Positions 16,951 through 26,355 of a stretch of DNA of 64,000 bases are shown here, in pieces (within the stretch, counting starts at the first letter, position 1; every line of letters starts with the position of its first letter). A program made the translations under genes and the position numbers. This stretch comes from Variovorax sp037204085 (lineage in GTDB: Bacteria > Pseudomonadota > Gammaproteobacteria > Burkholderiales > Burkholderiaceae_C), in the NCBI RefSeq assembly GCF_037204085.1, contig NZ_JBBCBW010000002.1:405005-469004 (forward strand), read 5' to 3'. The notes beneath the pieces are model-generated. The model had not been told where the DNA came from. It worked only from the letters and a program-made list of their open reading frames with translations, and did not search any database.

Positions 16951-17853
16951 TCAGGCGGGGAACACGCCGGTCGAAAGATACCGGTCGCCGCGGTCGCACA
17001 CCACGAACACGATGGTGGCGTTTTCGACCGTCTTCGCGACCTCGAGCGCCACCCACAGCGCACCGGCCGCGGAAATGCCGCCGAAGATGCCCTCTTCGCG
17101 CGCTAGGCGCCGGCACATTTCTTCGGCGTTGTCCTGGCTCACGCTGATTTCTTCATCGACCCGGCTCGCGTCGTAGATCTTGGGCAGGTATTCGGTCGGC
17201 CATTTGCGAATGCCCGGAATGCGCGAGCCTTCGGCCGGCTGCGCGCCGATGATGCGCACCGCGGAGTTCTTCTCTTTGAGGAAGCGCGAAACGCCGGTGA
17301 TGGTGCCGGTGGTGCCCATGGCGCTCACGAAATGCGTGATCTTGCCCTTGGTGTCGGCCCAGATCTCGGGGCCGGTGGTCTCGTAGTGAATGCGCGGGTT
17401 GTCGGCGTTGGCGAACTGGTCGAGCACCCGGCCCTTGCCTTGCGCCACCATCTGCTCGGCGAGGTCTCGCGCGTATTCCATGCCGCCGCTCTTGGGCGTG
17501 AGCACCAGTTCGGCGCCGAAGGCCTTCATGGTCTGGGCGCGTTCCACGGACAGGTCCTCCGGCATGATCAGCACCATGCGGTAGCCCTTGATGGCCGCAG
17601 CCATGGCCAGCGCGATACCGGTGTTGCCCGAGGTGGCTTCGATCAGCGTGTCGCCAGGCTTGATTTCACCGCGCTCCTCGGCGCGCTTGATCATCGAGAG
17701 GGCGGGCCGGTCTTTGACCGAACCCGCGGGATTGTTGCCTTCCAGCTTGCCGAGGATCACGTTGCCGCGCTTGGCGTTTTCGGCGGCATCGATGCGTTGC
17801 AGTGCCACCAGGGGGGTCTTGCCGATGGCGTCTTCGATCGTCGGATAATTCAT
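16951..17853 (-). CDS. cysM: Cysteine synthase B
   Basis: A 300-residue PLP enzyme making cysteine from O-acetylserine and sulfide or thiosulfate. The PLP lysine is Lys47 in NPAGSVKDRPAL, and the asparagine loop TSGNTGIALAMAAA and the phosphate-binding GTTGTITGVSR are intact. RKWPTEYLPKIYD in the C-terminal domain is characteristic of CysM rather than CysK. The ATG at 17853 gives the conserved MNYPTIEDAIGKTPLV start. It leads the minus-strand operon cysM, Nudix, tusA-like and is divergent from tRNA-Leu. Confidence 0.96.
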   Translation of the reverse strand: MNYPTIEDAIGKTPLVALQRIDAAENAKRGNVILGKLEGNNPAGSVKDRPALSMIKRAEERGEIKPGDTLIEATSGNTGIALAMAAAIKGYRMVLIMPEDLSVERAQTMKAFGAELVLTPKSGGMEYARDLAEQMVAQGKGRVLDQFANADNPRIHYETTGPEIWADTKGKITHFVSAMGTTGTITGVSRFLKEKNSAVRIIGAQPAEGSRIPGIRKWPTEYLPKIYDASRVDEEISVSQDNAEEMCRRLAREEGIFGGISAAGALWVALEVAKTVENATIVFVVCDRGDRYLSTGVFPA

Positions 17854-17867
17854 GGCAGCCACTGTGC

Positions 17868-17873
17868 CATAAT
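17868..17873 (+). promoter_or_regulatory. Possible -10 element for tRNA-Leu
   Basis: CATAAT matches the -10 consensus at five of six positions and ends 21 bases before the tRNA 5-prime end. No good -35 hexamer is visible at 16-18 bases spacing. The start codon of cysM at 17853 lies within the would-be -35 region. Confidence 0.35.
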
Positions 17874-17894
17874 TTTGGGCTTCCTTCCGGATGT

Positions 17895-17979
17895 GCCCGG
17901 GTGGTGAAATTGGTAGACGCAGGGGACTCAAAATCCCCCACCGAAAGGTGTGCCGGTTCGATTCCGGCCCCGGGCACCA
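17895..17979 (+). tRNA. tRNA-Leu (anticodon CAA)
   Basis: An 85-base type II tRNA with an encoded CCA (17977-17979). The acceptor strands are GCCCGGG (17895-17901) and CCCGGGC (17969-17975). The D arm is TGGTGAAATTGGTAGACGCA, the anticodon stem-loop is GGGGA-CTCAAAA-TCCCC with anticodon CAA at 17929-17931, and there is a long variable arm. The T arm is GCCGGTTCGATTCCGGC. It decodes UUG. It lies between divergent cysM and the convergent Rossmann-protein gene. Confidence 0.98.
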
Positions 17980-17994
17980 TATTTTTGACGCGCA

Positions 17995-18927
17995 TCAGGC
18001 CGCCTCGCGCAGCCCCGTATGCACCGTCGGGTGCGCAAGCCGCACGCGCAGTTCGCGTTTGAGGCGCGTGTTGTCGAGCCGGCGCGATTCCCCCATGAAA
18101 CTCAGCAATTGCAGCGGCAACTGGCGCTCGGCTTCGTCACGCGCCACGCGCGGCGGGCGGGGCATGCCGTACATGTCGGCGGCCAGGTCGATGTAGTCGC
18201 CCATGCGCAGTTCGGTGTCGTCGGCGGCGTGCACGATGCGCTGCGGCCGGCCCCGGAACAGCGCCGCCACGCAGGCACGCGCAAGATCGTCGGCGTGGAT
18301 GTGGCTGGTGAACACGTCGTCCTCGCGCCGTAGCACGGGCGTGCCGCGCTGCAGCCGCTGGCGCGGTGTGCCGCCCTCCCGGTCGGGCGCGTAGATGCCC
18401 GGAATGCGCAGGATGCTCGCGCGCACGCCCGCGCTGCGGCCGAGCCAGCGCACGGCGCGCTCGGCATCCACGCGGCGGTGGGCGCGGGGCGTGTCGGGCC
18501 GCACGGCGCGTGTTTCGCTCACGCGCGCACCGCCGCAGTCCCCGTAAACCCCGCTGGTGGAACCATAGACGAACGCGAGCGGCGTGGAACGCAGCCGCAG
18601 CGCGCGTGCCAGCGCGGTGGTGCGCTGGTCGCGCCACCAGGCCGCACCGCCGTCGCGCGCCGGAGGGGCCAGGTGCAGCACGCGGGTGGCCACGCCAGCC
18701 AGCCGGCGAAGCGTGGCCGGGTCGTCGAGATTGCCCACGAGCGGACGGATGCCGGCCGCCCGCAGCGCCTGCACCCGCTCAGCCGATGAAGTGAGCGCCA
18801 CCAGCTGCATGCGGCCGCGCAGATCGCGGGCCACGCGCTGGCCGACGTCTCCGCAACCGACAATGAGCAGGCGTTCGCGGCGAAAGCGCGCCGGCAGCGC
18901 GCCGGAAGGGCTATTGATTGAAGGCAA
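17995..18927 (-). CDS. NAD(P)-binding Rossmann-fold (epimerase-like SDR) protein
   Basis: About 310 residues of the extended SDR/epimerase class, YeeZ-like. The dinucleotide motif IVGCGDVGQRVARDL is near the N-terminus and VYGSTSGVYGD in the middle; FTSHIHADDLARA is the typical epimerase C-terminal block. The Tyr of YGDCGG-type loops may not be the classical YxxxK, which I do not see clearly. The start is taken as TTG at 18927 with GGAAAGGA about 9 bases upstream, since no in-frame ATG is near; an ATT one codon earlier is conceivable. The function is unknown. It is divergent from the flavin reductase gene. Confidence 0.8.
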   Translation of the reverse strand: MPSINSPSGALPARFRRERLLIVGCGDVGQRVARDLRGRMQLVALTSSAERVQALRAAGIRPLVGNLDDPATLRRLAGVATRVLHLAPPARDGGAAWWRDQRTTALARALRLRSTPLAFVYGSTSGVYGDCGGARVSETRAVRPDTPRAHRRVDAERAVRWLGRSAGVRASILRIPGIYAPDREGGTPRQRLQRGTPVLRREDDVFTSHIHADDLARACVAALFRGRPQRIVHAADDTELRMGDYIDLAADMYGMPRPPRVARDEAERQLPLQLLSFMGESRRLDNTRLKRELRVRLAHPTVHTGLREAA

Positions 18928-18990
18928 AATCCGGGTTCCTTTCCCTTTTTCTCTTTTCTGCTCCAGGCTGAAACAAGCCGAAGAATACCG

Positions 18991-20055
18991 ATGACTGTTG
19001 CATCGCCGCATGACGCGGGCTTTTCCATCACCGTCGAGCCCAGCGGGCGTCATTTCGTGGTGCATGGCGACGAAACCATTCTCGCGGCCGGCATCCGGCA
19101 AGGCATTGGCCTCCCCTATGGCTGCAAGGACGGCGCCTGCGGCTCTTGCAAGTGCAAGAAGCTCTCGGGCGAGGTGGAACTTGGCCCGCACCAGAGCAAG
19201 GCCCTGAGCGCCGAGGAGCAGCTGGCCGGCTTCGTGCTCACCTGCTGCGCCCATGCCAAGACCGACGTGGTGCTCGAATCGCGCCAAGTCACGGAAGCCG
19301 GTGCTTTTCCGATCCGCAAGATGCCCGTGCGGGTGCTGGCACTCACGCGCCTGTCGCACGACGTGATGAAGCTGCGCCTGCAGCTGCCGGCGGGAGAGCC
19401 GCTGCAGTTCCATGCCGGCCAGTACGTGGAGTTCATCCTGCGCGACGGCGCACGCCGCAGCTATTCGATGGCGAATGCGCCGCACACCCTGGGCGAACCC
19501 GGCACGGGCATCGAACTGCACCTGCGACATTTGCCGGGCGGCAAGTTCACGGACCACGTGTTCGGCGTGATGAAGGAAAAGGAAATCCTTCGCATCGAAG
19601 GCCCCTACGGCAGCTTCTTCCTGCGTGAAGACTCCAGCAAGCCGATGATCCTGCTGGCCTCCGGCACGGGCTTCGCGCCCATCAAGGCGCTGCTCGAACA
19701 CATGAAGTTCAAGGGCATCGACCGGCCGGCCTCGCTCTACTGGGGTGGCCGCCGGCCCGAAGACCTGTACATGGACGCCTGGCTGCGCGAGCAACTCGCG
19801 GAAATGCCGAACCTGCGCTACGTGCCGGTCGTGTCCAACGCCACGCCCGAAGACAACTGGACCGGCCGCACGGGCTTCGTGCACCGCGCGGTGCTGGAAG
19901 ACTTTGCCGACCTCTCAGGCCACCAGGTGTACGCCTGCGGCGCGCCGATCGTGGTCGACTCCGCCAAGCACGACTACGTGGCGCTGGCCGGCCTGCCCGA
20001 AGAAGAGTTCTTTGCCGACGCGTTCACCACCGAGGCCGACAAGGCGCTGCCCTGA
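18991..20055 (+). CDS. CDP-6-deoxy-delta-3,4-glucoseen reductase-like ferredoxin/flavin reductase
   Basis: A 354-residue soluble electron-transfer protein with an N-terminal plant-type [2Fe-2S] ferredoxin domain and a C-terminal FAD/NAD(P)H reductase. The cluster Cys are 45, 50, 53 and 85 or 86 (YGCKDGACGSCKC and LTCCAHAKTD). The FAD motif is RSYSMANAP, the NAD motif is LLASGTGFAPIKALLE, and the C-terminal region holds VYACGAPIVVD. The name follows the closest recognisable domain order (AscD/E3-like). No dideoxysugar genes are nearby, so it more likely feeds electrons to an oxygenase or another partner elsewhere. Confidence 0.9.
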   Translation: MTVASPHDAGFSITVEPSGRHFVVHGDETILAAGIRQGIGLPYGCKDGACGSCKCKKLSGEVELGPHQSKALSAEEQLAGFVLTCCAHAKTDVVLESRQVTEAGAFPIRKMPVRVLALTRLSHDVMKLRLQLPAGEPLQFHAGQYVEFILRDGARRSYSMANAPHTLGEPGTGIELHLRHLPGGKFTDHVFGVMKEKEILRIEGPYGSFFLREDSSKPMILLASGTGFAPIKALLEHMKFKGIDRPASLYWGGRRPEDLYMDAWLREQLAEMPNLRYVPVVSNATPEDNWTGRTGFVHRAVLEDFADLSGHQVYACGAPIVVDSAKHDYVALAGLPEEEFFADAFTTEADKALP

Positions 20056-20086
20056 TCGGCCTGCCTCCCTTGGACCACACAAAAAA

Positions 20087-21064
20087 ATGAAAACGAGACA
20101 CTTCCTCTTCACCCTGCTCGCGAGCGCCGCCGCACTGCTTGCCACCGGCCAAGCCGCAGCGCAGCAGCAGCGCCCCATTCGCCTTGTGGTGCCGTACGCC
20201 GCGGGCGGCCCGATCGACGTGACGGCCCGCATCCTGGCCGAGCGCGTAAAAGACAGCCTGGGCACGGTCATCATCGACAACAAGCCCGGCGCGGGCGGCA
20301 ACATCGGCGCCGACGCTGTGGCCAAGGCCGCGCCTGACGGGCTCACCATCGGCATTGCGGCCACCGCAACGCATGCGGTCAATCCGTGGCTCTACAGCAA
20401 GATTCCGTTCAATGCGGCCAGCGACTTCGCGCCCGTCACGCAGATGGTGCGCGTACCCAATGTGCTGGTGATGAACGCCGAAACGGCGCAGCGCCTGAAG
20501 ATCAACACCGTGGCCGACCTGATCCGCTACGCCAAGGCCAACCCGGCCAAGCTCAACTACGGCAGCGGCGGCAACGGCAGCGCCGGGCACCTGGCGGGCG
20601 AGCTGTTCAAGAAGCAGGCGGGCATTTTTGCGCTGCACATTCCTTACAACGGCGGCAATCCGGCGCAGTTGGCCCTGCTGTCGGGCCAGGTCGACTTCAA
20701 CTTTGACAACCTTGCCACGGCAGCGCCGAACATCCGCTCGGGCAAGCTCAAGGCCATTGCCGTGACCACCTTGCAGCGCAGCAGCGCCATGCCCGACGTG
20801 CCGCCCGTGGCCGACACGCTCAAGGGCTTTTCGATCGACACCTGGTGGGGGCTGGTTGCGCCTGCCGGCACGCCGCACGACGTGCTCGCAAAGCTCAACC
20901 AGGCCTTTGTGGCGGCGCTGAATGCACCGGAAACGAAGACCCGTTTTGCCACGCTGCTGGCTGAGCCGGTGGCCAGCTCGCCGGAACAGTTCGGCGCGTT
21001 CATGAAGAGCGAGCTCTCCAAGTACGAAGCCGTGGTGAAGGCCACCGGCGCAAGGGTCGACTGA
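20087..21064 (+). CDS. Bug/TctC-family periplasmic solute-binding protein
   Basis: A 325-residue Bug receptor with a Sec signal peptide (residues 1-25, ending GQAAAQQQ). LVVPYAAGGPIDVTARILAE, DNKPGAGGNIGADAVAKAAP and LHIPYNGGNPAQLALLSG are family blocks. It lies 31 bases after the flavin reductase gene and is convergent with livF. No cognate membrane components are nearby and the ligand is unknown. The ATG at 20087 follows an A7 run. Confidence 0.94.
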   Translation: MKTRHFLFTLLASAAALLATGQAAAQQQRPIRLVVPYAAGGPIDVTARILAERVKDSLGTVIIDNKPGAGGNIGADAVAKAAPDGLTIGIAATATHAVNPWLYSKIPFNAASDFAPVTQMVRVPNVLVMNAETAQRLKINTVADLIRYAKANPAKLNYGSGGNGSAGHLAGELFKKQAGIFALHIPYNGGNPAQLALLSGQVDFNFDNLATAAPNIRSGKLKAIAVTTLQRSSAMPDVPPVADTLKGFSIDTWWGLVAPAGTPHDVLAKLNQAFVAALNAPETKTRFATLLAEPVASSPEQFGAFMKSELSKYEAVVKATGARVD

Positions 21065-21083
21065 CCCTCGCGGCCTTTGCCGG

Positions 21084-21866
<783 letters not shown>

Positions 21867-21867
21867 T

Positions 21868-22641
21868 TCAGTGTCCTCCGGTGCCGAGGTAAGCCTCGAT
21901 CACCTTCTCGTTCTTCTGCACGTCGTAGGGCGTGCCTTCGGCAATCTGCTTGCCGTAGTCGAGCACGGTGACGCGGTCGCACAGGCCCATGATGAGCTTG
22001 ACGTCGTGTTCGATGATCAGGATGGTCCGGTCGTCCTTGCGGATGCGGTCGATCAGTTCGCGCAGCAGCACCTTCTCGGTCGAGTTCATGCCGGCGGCGG
22101 GCTCGTCGAGCGCGATGAGTTGCGGATCGGTGGCCAGTGCGCGCGCAATTTCGAGGCGGCGCTGGTCGCCGTACGAGAGCGTGCGCGCCTTGTAGTCGGC
22201 AAACTTGCCGATGCCCACGTAGTCGAGCAGCTCTTGTGCGCGGTCGGCAATGGCCTTTTCCTCGGCCTTGAACGAACGCGTGCGCAGCATGGCGCCGAAC
22301 ACGCCCGAATGGGTGCGGATGTGGCGGCCGACCATGACGTTCTCGAGCGCCGTCATTTCGGAGAACAGGCGAATGTTCTGGAAGGTGCGCGCAATGCCGG
22401 CCTTGGCCACTTCGTGCACGGCCGTGGGCTGGTAGGGCTTGCCGGCCAGTTCGAAGCTGCCGCTGTCGGGCGTGTAGAGCCCGGTGATCACGTTGAAGAA
22501 CGTGGTCTTGCCGGCGCCGTTGGGGCCGATCAGGCCATAGACCTGGCCGCGCTTGATGGTGATGCCGACGTCGGAAAGCGCCTGCAGGCCGCCGAAGCGC
22601 TTGGAAATTCCGCGAACGTCGAGGATGGTGTCTGTCGTCAT
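21868..22641 (-). CDS. livG: Branched-chain amino acid-type ABC transporter ATP-binding protein LivG
   Basis: A 257-residue ATPase with Walker A GPNGAGKTTFFN, the LivG-specific GIARTFQNIRLF, signature LSYGDQRRLEIARAL and Walker B LIALDEPAAGMN. It ends with VIEAYLG, as LivG proteins do. The ATG at 22641 was chosen because upstream codons are not family-like. It belongs to the livHMGF operon, 19 bases after livM. Confidence 0.96.
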   Translation of the reverse strand: MTTDTILDVRGISKRFGGLQALSDVGITIKRGQVYGLIGPNGAGKTTFFNVITGLYTPDSGSFELAGKPYQPTAVHEVAKAGIARTFQNIRLFSEMTALENVMVGRHIRTHSGVFGAMLRTRSFKAEEKAIADRAQELLDYVGIGKFADYKARTLSYGDQRRLEIARALATDPQLIALDEPAAGMNSTEKVLLRELIDRIRKDDRTILIIEHDVKLIMGLCDRVTVLDYGKQIAEGTPYDVQKNEKVIEAYLGTGGH

Positions 22642-22660
22642 GTTGATTGTTTCCTTCGGC

Positions 22661-23857
22661 TCACGGATTGATCGACATGGGACGCGAAGCCGCACCCGGC
22701 AACTCGTCGGCGGGTGTCTCGATGCCGGGCGCGTGGGTCTGGAGCGAGCCCGGGGCCACGGGGGCATCCGGGGCCACGCCCTTGCGCTGCAAGGTCTTGC
22801 CGTGCTCGGGCGAAGGCCAGAGGCCGCGCGGACGCATCAGCATGATGACGATCATGGCCAGCGCAATGAAGAGCTGGCGCAGGATGGACGCGTCGAGGCG
22901 GCCGTCGGTCATCGCCTGCAGCGGGCCGGCCACGTAGCGCAGCACTTCGGGCAAGGCGGCCAGCAGCACGGCGCCGAGAATCACGCCCGGCAGGTGGCCG
23001 ATGCCGCCCAGCACCACCATGGCGACGATCATCACCGACTCCATGAGGCTGAACGATTCGGGCGACACGAAGCCCTGGAAGGCAGCGAACATGGCGCCCG
23101 ACACGCCGCCGAAGCTGGCGCCCATGCCGAAAGCCAGCAGCTTCATGTTGCGGGTGTTGATGCCCATCGCCTTGGCGGCAATCTCGTCTTCGCGGATGGC
23201 CATCCAGGCTCGTCCGATGCGGGAGATCTGCAGGCGGTGCGAAATGATGATCGTGGCGATCACCAGCGCGAGGAACAGGTAGTAGTAGAGCGTGACCGAC
23301 GAGATCGTGAAGCCGTCGAACTTCCATGCCTTGCCGAGGTCGAGCCCCCAGAACTTGATGGAGTCGATGGCGGTGATGCCCTTGGGTCCGTTGGTGATGT
23401 TGATCGGCTGGTCGAGGTTGTTCAGGAACACCCGGATGATTTCGCCGAAGCCGAGCGTCACGATGGCCAGGTAGTCGCCGCGCAGCTTGAGCGTGGGCGC
23501 CCCGAGCATCACGCCGAGCACCCCCGCCACCACCAAAGCCAGCGGTATCACGATGAGCAGCGAGGTGTGCAGCCCGTTCGGGAACATGGCCTTGAACCAC
23601 GGGAAGGTGTCCGAAAGGTGCGACGAGCCCATGAGCGCGAAGAGGTACGCGCCCACGGCAAAGAAGGCAACGTAGCCCAGGTCGAGCAGGCCGGCGTAGC
23701 CGACGACGATGTTCAGGCCGAGCGCCAGCATCACGTAGAGCAATGCGATATCGGCGATGCGCACCCAGGCATTGCCCTGGCTTTGCAGAAAGATCGGCAG
23801 TGCGAGCACCGCGACGACGCCGAGGATGTAGAGAGCGAGGTTCTTGCTGTTCTTCAT
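22661..23857 (-). CDS. livM: Branched-chain amino acid-type ABC transporter permease LivM
   Basis: A 398-residue inner-membrane permease with about 9-10 hydrophobic helices. The EAA-like contact loop is GRAWMAIREDEIAAKAMGIN and VVGYAGLLDLGYVAFFAVGA is typical of LivM. The C-terminus (about 345-398) is a Pro/Ala-rich hydrophilic tail after LMRPRGLWP, longer than the E. coli protein's. It forms the translocation pore with LivH. Confidence 0.95.
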   Translation of the reverse strand: MKNSKNLALYILGVVAVLALPIFLQSQGNAWVRIADIALLYVMLALGLNIVVGYAGLLDLGYVAFFAVGAYLFALMGSSHLSDTFPWFKAMFPNGLHTSLLIVIPLALVVAGVLGVMLGAPTLKLRGDYLAIVTLGFGEIIRVFLNNLDQPINITNGPKGITAIDSIKFWGLDLGKAWKFDGFTISSVTLYYYLFLALVIATIIISHRLQISRIGRAWMAIREDEIAAKAMGINTRNMKLLAFGMGASFGGVSGAMFAAFQGFVSPESFSLMESVMIVAMVVLGGIGHLPGVILGAVLLAALPEVLRYVAGPLQAMTDGRLDASILRQLFIALAMIVIMLMRPRGLWPSPEHGKTLQRKGVAPDAPVAPGSLQTHAPGIETPADELPGAASRPMSINP

Positions 23858-23870
23858 GGTGTGCTGCTCC

Positions 23871-24800
23871 TCAGGCCCGATCCGCCACGCGTTCGCCGAG
23901 CAGGCCCGAGGGCCGCAGCGTGAGCATGACGATCAACACAATGAAAGCGAAGATGTCGCTGTAGTTGCTGCCGAGCACGCCGCCGGTGATGGCACCGATG
24001 TAGCCGGAGCCGATGGCTTCGATCAACCCGAGCAGGATGCCGCCGACCACCGCGCCGGCCAGGTTGCCGATGCCGCCGAACACTGCCGCGGTGAAGGCCT
24101 TGAGGCCGGGCAGGAAGCCCATGGCGTGCTGCGCAATGCCGTAGTTCGAGGCGTACATGACGCCGGCAATGGCCGCGAGCACGGCGCCGATGATGAACGT
24201 GGCCGAAATGACCATGTCGGGGCGGATGCCCATGAGCGCCGCGACGCGCGGGTTCTCGGCGGTGGCGCGCATGGCGCGGCCGAGCTTGGTGTAGTTGACC
24301 AGCCACATCAGCACCACGAGCGAGAACGCCGTGACGCTCAGGATCATGACCTGCGTGGGCGAGATCACTGCGCCGCCCACCTCGATGGGCGTGGTCGACA
24401 GCAGGTTGGGATAGGCCTTGTTGGTGGGCTTCCAGATGATCATTGCCAGCGTCTGCAGCAGGATCGACATGCCGATGGCAGTGATGAGCGGCGCCAGCTT
24501 GGGGCTGTTGCGAAGGGGCCGGTAGGCGACCTTCTCGATCACGAAGTTGAGCGTGGCGGCCACCACGCAGGCAATGACCAGCGAGATGATGAGGATCAAC
24601 CAGCCGGGCGTGCCGGGCATCGATTCCTGCATGAGCCCGATGATGGTCCAGCTCGTAAGCGCCCCCACCATCAGCACTTCGCCGTGCGCAAAGTTGATCA
24701 GATTGATGATGCCGTACACCATTGTGTAGCCCAAGGCTATCAAGGCATACATGCTGCCGAGGACCAGACCGTTGATGATCTGCTGCAGCAATATTTCCAT
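23871..24800 (-). CDS. livH: Branched-chain amino acid-type ABC transporter permease LivH
   Basis: A 309-residue inner-membrane permease starting MEILLQQIINGLVLGSMYAL, a classical LivH N-terminus. GRAMRATAENPRVAALMGI is the EAA-like coupling loop. It is the first gene of the minus-strand operon livH-livM-livG-livF. No livK/livJ binding-protein gene flanks it, so the binding protein must be encoded elsewhere. A TAGGAACG ribosome-binding region precedes the ATG. Confidence 0.95.
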   Translation of the reverse strand: MEILLQQIINGLVLGSMYALIALGYTMVYGIINLINFAHGEVLMVGALTSWTIIGLMQESMPGTPGWLILIISLVIACVVAATLNFVIEKVAYRPLRNSPKLAPLITAIGMSILLQTLAMIIWKPTNKAYPNLLSTTPIEVGGAVISPTQVMILSVTAFSLVVLMWLVNYTKLGRAMRATAENPRVAALMGIRPDMVISATFIIGAVLAAIAGVMYASNYGIAQHAMGFLPGLKAFTAAVFGGIGNLAGAVVGGILLGLIEAIGSGYIGAITGGVLGSNYSDIFAFIVLIVMLTLRPSGLLGERVADRA

Positions 24801-24830
24801 AACGCGTTCCTATTTATTGCACCGTTGCAG

Positions 24831-24855
24831 GGTGCCATTCACCCACCGTGGCACC
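24831..24855. promoter_or_regulatory. Inverted repeat upstream of livH
   Basis: GGTGCCA (24831-24837) and TGGCACC (24849-24855) are a perfect 7-bp inverted pair with an 11-base spacer. A further half-site TTGGCACC ends at 24866. It lies 30-55 bases upstream of the livH start codon and is a candidate operator or leader stem for the liv operon. No regulator can be named. Confidence 0.4.
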
Positions 24856-24880
24856 GGTTTGGCACCTTGGCTTGATAAGC

Positions 24881-24910
24881 AAAAAACCAGCCAACATGTG
24901 TCGCTGGCTG
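24881..24910 (-). terminator. Rho-independent terminator downstream of rarA
   Basis: Read on the minus strand, CAGCCA and TGGCTG form a 6-bp stem around an 11-base loop, followed by GGTTTTTT. It lies downstream of the rarA stop (25041) and upstream of livH, separating the two transcripts. A second stem (GCACGC at 25013-25018 with GCGTGC at 25025-25030) lies closer to rarA but lacks a T-run. Confidence 0.75.
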
Positions 24911-25040
24911 ATTTGTGGGCGGGATTGTAAGCACGCGCCAGCGCCGATTTGGTGCGCGCTCACCGGGGTTTACCCGCTCAAGTCATGCTATATGTAAGTG
25001 AAGCCATGCATCGCACGCACGCAAGCGTGCATGCGGCACG

Positions 25041-26333
25041 TTACTCGTCGTGCTGGCCGTTAAGGCGGCGAAGTTCGCGCAATTTTTCTGCTATGCGGAT
25101 CTCGAGTCCGCGTTCCACGGGCTGGTAGAAAACCTGGCCCTCGAGGCCTTCGGGCAGGTAGCGCTCGCCGGCGGCAAAACCGCCCTCCTCGTCGTGCGCG
25201 TAGCGGTAGCCCTTGCCGTAGTCGAGCTCCTTCATGAGCTTGGTGGGGGCGTTGCGCAGGTGCATGGGCACCGGGCGCGTGCTGTCCTTCTTGATGAGCG
25301 CGCGCACGGCGTTGTAGGCGGTGTACACCGCGTTCGACTTGGGCGCCATGGCCAGGTAGATCACGCACTCGGCCAGCGCAAGCTCGCCCTCCGGCGTGCC
25401 GAGCCGTTCGTAGACTTCGGCAGCATCGAGCGCCAGCCGCAGCGCGCGCGGATCGGCCAAACCGATGTCTTCGCTGGCCATGCGCACCAGCCGCCGGGCC
25501 ATGTAGCGCGGGTCGGCGCCGCCGTCGAGCATGCGCACGAACCAGTAGAGCGAGGCGTCGGGGTCGCTGCCGCGCACCGACTTGTGCAGCGCGCTGATGG
25601 TGTCGTAGAACTGCTCGCCGCCCTTGTCGTAGCGCCGCATGCGCTCGCCGAGCACGCGCAGCAGCCATTCGTCGGTGATGTTGTCGAGCTTCTCGGCCTT
25701 GGCCGCCACGGCCAGCGTCTCGAGCGTGTTGAGCAGGCGCCGCGCATCGCCGTCGGCATAGGCGACGAGCCGGTCGACGGCCGCACCTTCGATGGCGGGA
25801 ACGGCCTGGATGGCCTGCGCCTTGGCCACGATCTGCTTGAGATCGGCCTCGGTGAGCGGTTGCAGCACATACACCGCCGCCCGCGAAAGCAAGGCCGAGT
25901 TGACCTCGAACGACGGGTTTTCGGTGGTGGCGCCAATGAAGGTGAAAAGCCCCGATTCCACATGCGGCAGGAACGCGTCCTGCTGGCTCTTGTTGAATCG
26001 GTGCACCTCGTCGACGAAGACGATGGTGCGCCGCTGCTCAAGGCCGTCGCGCGCCGCGGTGGCGCGCTCGACCGCCTCGCGGATGTCTTTCACGCCGCCG
26101 AGCACGGCACTGATGCTCAGGAACTGCGCATCGAAGGCGTCGGCCATGAGACGCGCAATGGTCGTCTTGCCGGTGCCCGGCGGCCCCCAGAGGATGCAGG
26201 AATGCGGCTGGCCCGACTCGAAGGCAATGCGCAGCGGCATGCCCGGCCCCAGCAGATGCTGCTGGCCGATCACCTCGCCCAGCGTCTTCGGACGCAGGCG
26301 CTCGGCAAGGGGTTGATGCGAACTGGTGGCCAA
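25041..26333 (-). CDS. rarA: Replication-associated recombination protein A (RarA/MgsA AAA+ ATPase)
   Basis: About 430 residues of the RarA/Mgs1/WRNIP1 clamp-loader-like family acting at stalled replication forks. Walker A is WGPPGTGKTTIARL, Walker B IVFVDEVHRFNKSQQDAF, and sensor 1 FIGATTENPSFEVNSALLSR. The C-terminal tetramerisation domain includes RGSDPDASLYWFVRMLDGG. The start is assigned to TTG at 26333 (then ATSSHQPLAERLRP), since this follows the lolA stop and gives the usual N-terminus. The only nearby ATG, at 26405, would overlap lolA by 50 bases. Gene order ftsK-lolA-rarA is common in this group. Confidence 0.94.
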   Translation of the reverse strand: MATSSHQPLAERLRPKTLGEVIGQQHLLGPGMPLRIAFESGQPHSCILWGPPGTGKTTIARLMADAFDAQFLSISAVLGGVKDIREAVERATAARDGLEQRRTIVFVDEVHRFNKSQQDAFLPHVESGLFTFIGATTENPSFEVNSALLSRAAVYVLQPLTEADLKQIVAKAQAIQAVPAIEGAAVDRLVAYADGDARRLLNTLETLAVAAKAEKLDNITDEWLLRVLGERMRRYDKGGEQFYDTISALHKSVRGSDPDASLYWFVRMLDGGADPRYMARRLVRMASEDIGLADPRALRLALDAAEVYERLGTPEGELALAECVIYLAMAPKSNAVYTAYNAVRALIKKDSTRPVPMHLRNAPTKLMKELDYGKGYRYAHDEEGGFAAGERYLPEGLEGQVFYQPVERGLEIRIAEKLRELRRLNGQHDE

Positions 26334-26355
26334 ACCTGCCTGTCTGTCTGATCTG

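Noticed and set aside
24849..24866. A sigma-54-like promoter (TGGCAC with downstream TGGCA)
   Set aside because: The -12 element does not match TTGCA and it points toward the 3-prime end of rarA, away from any gene start.
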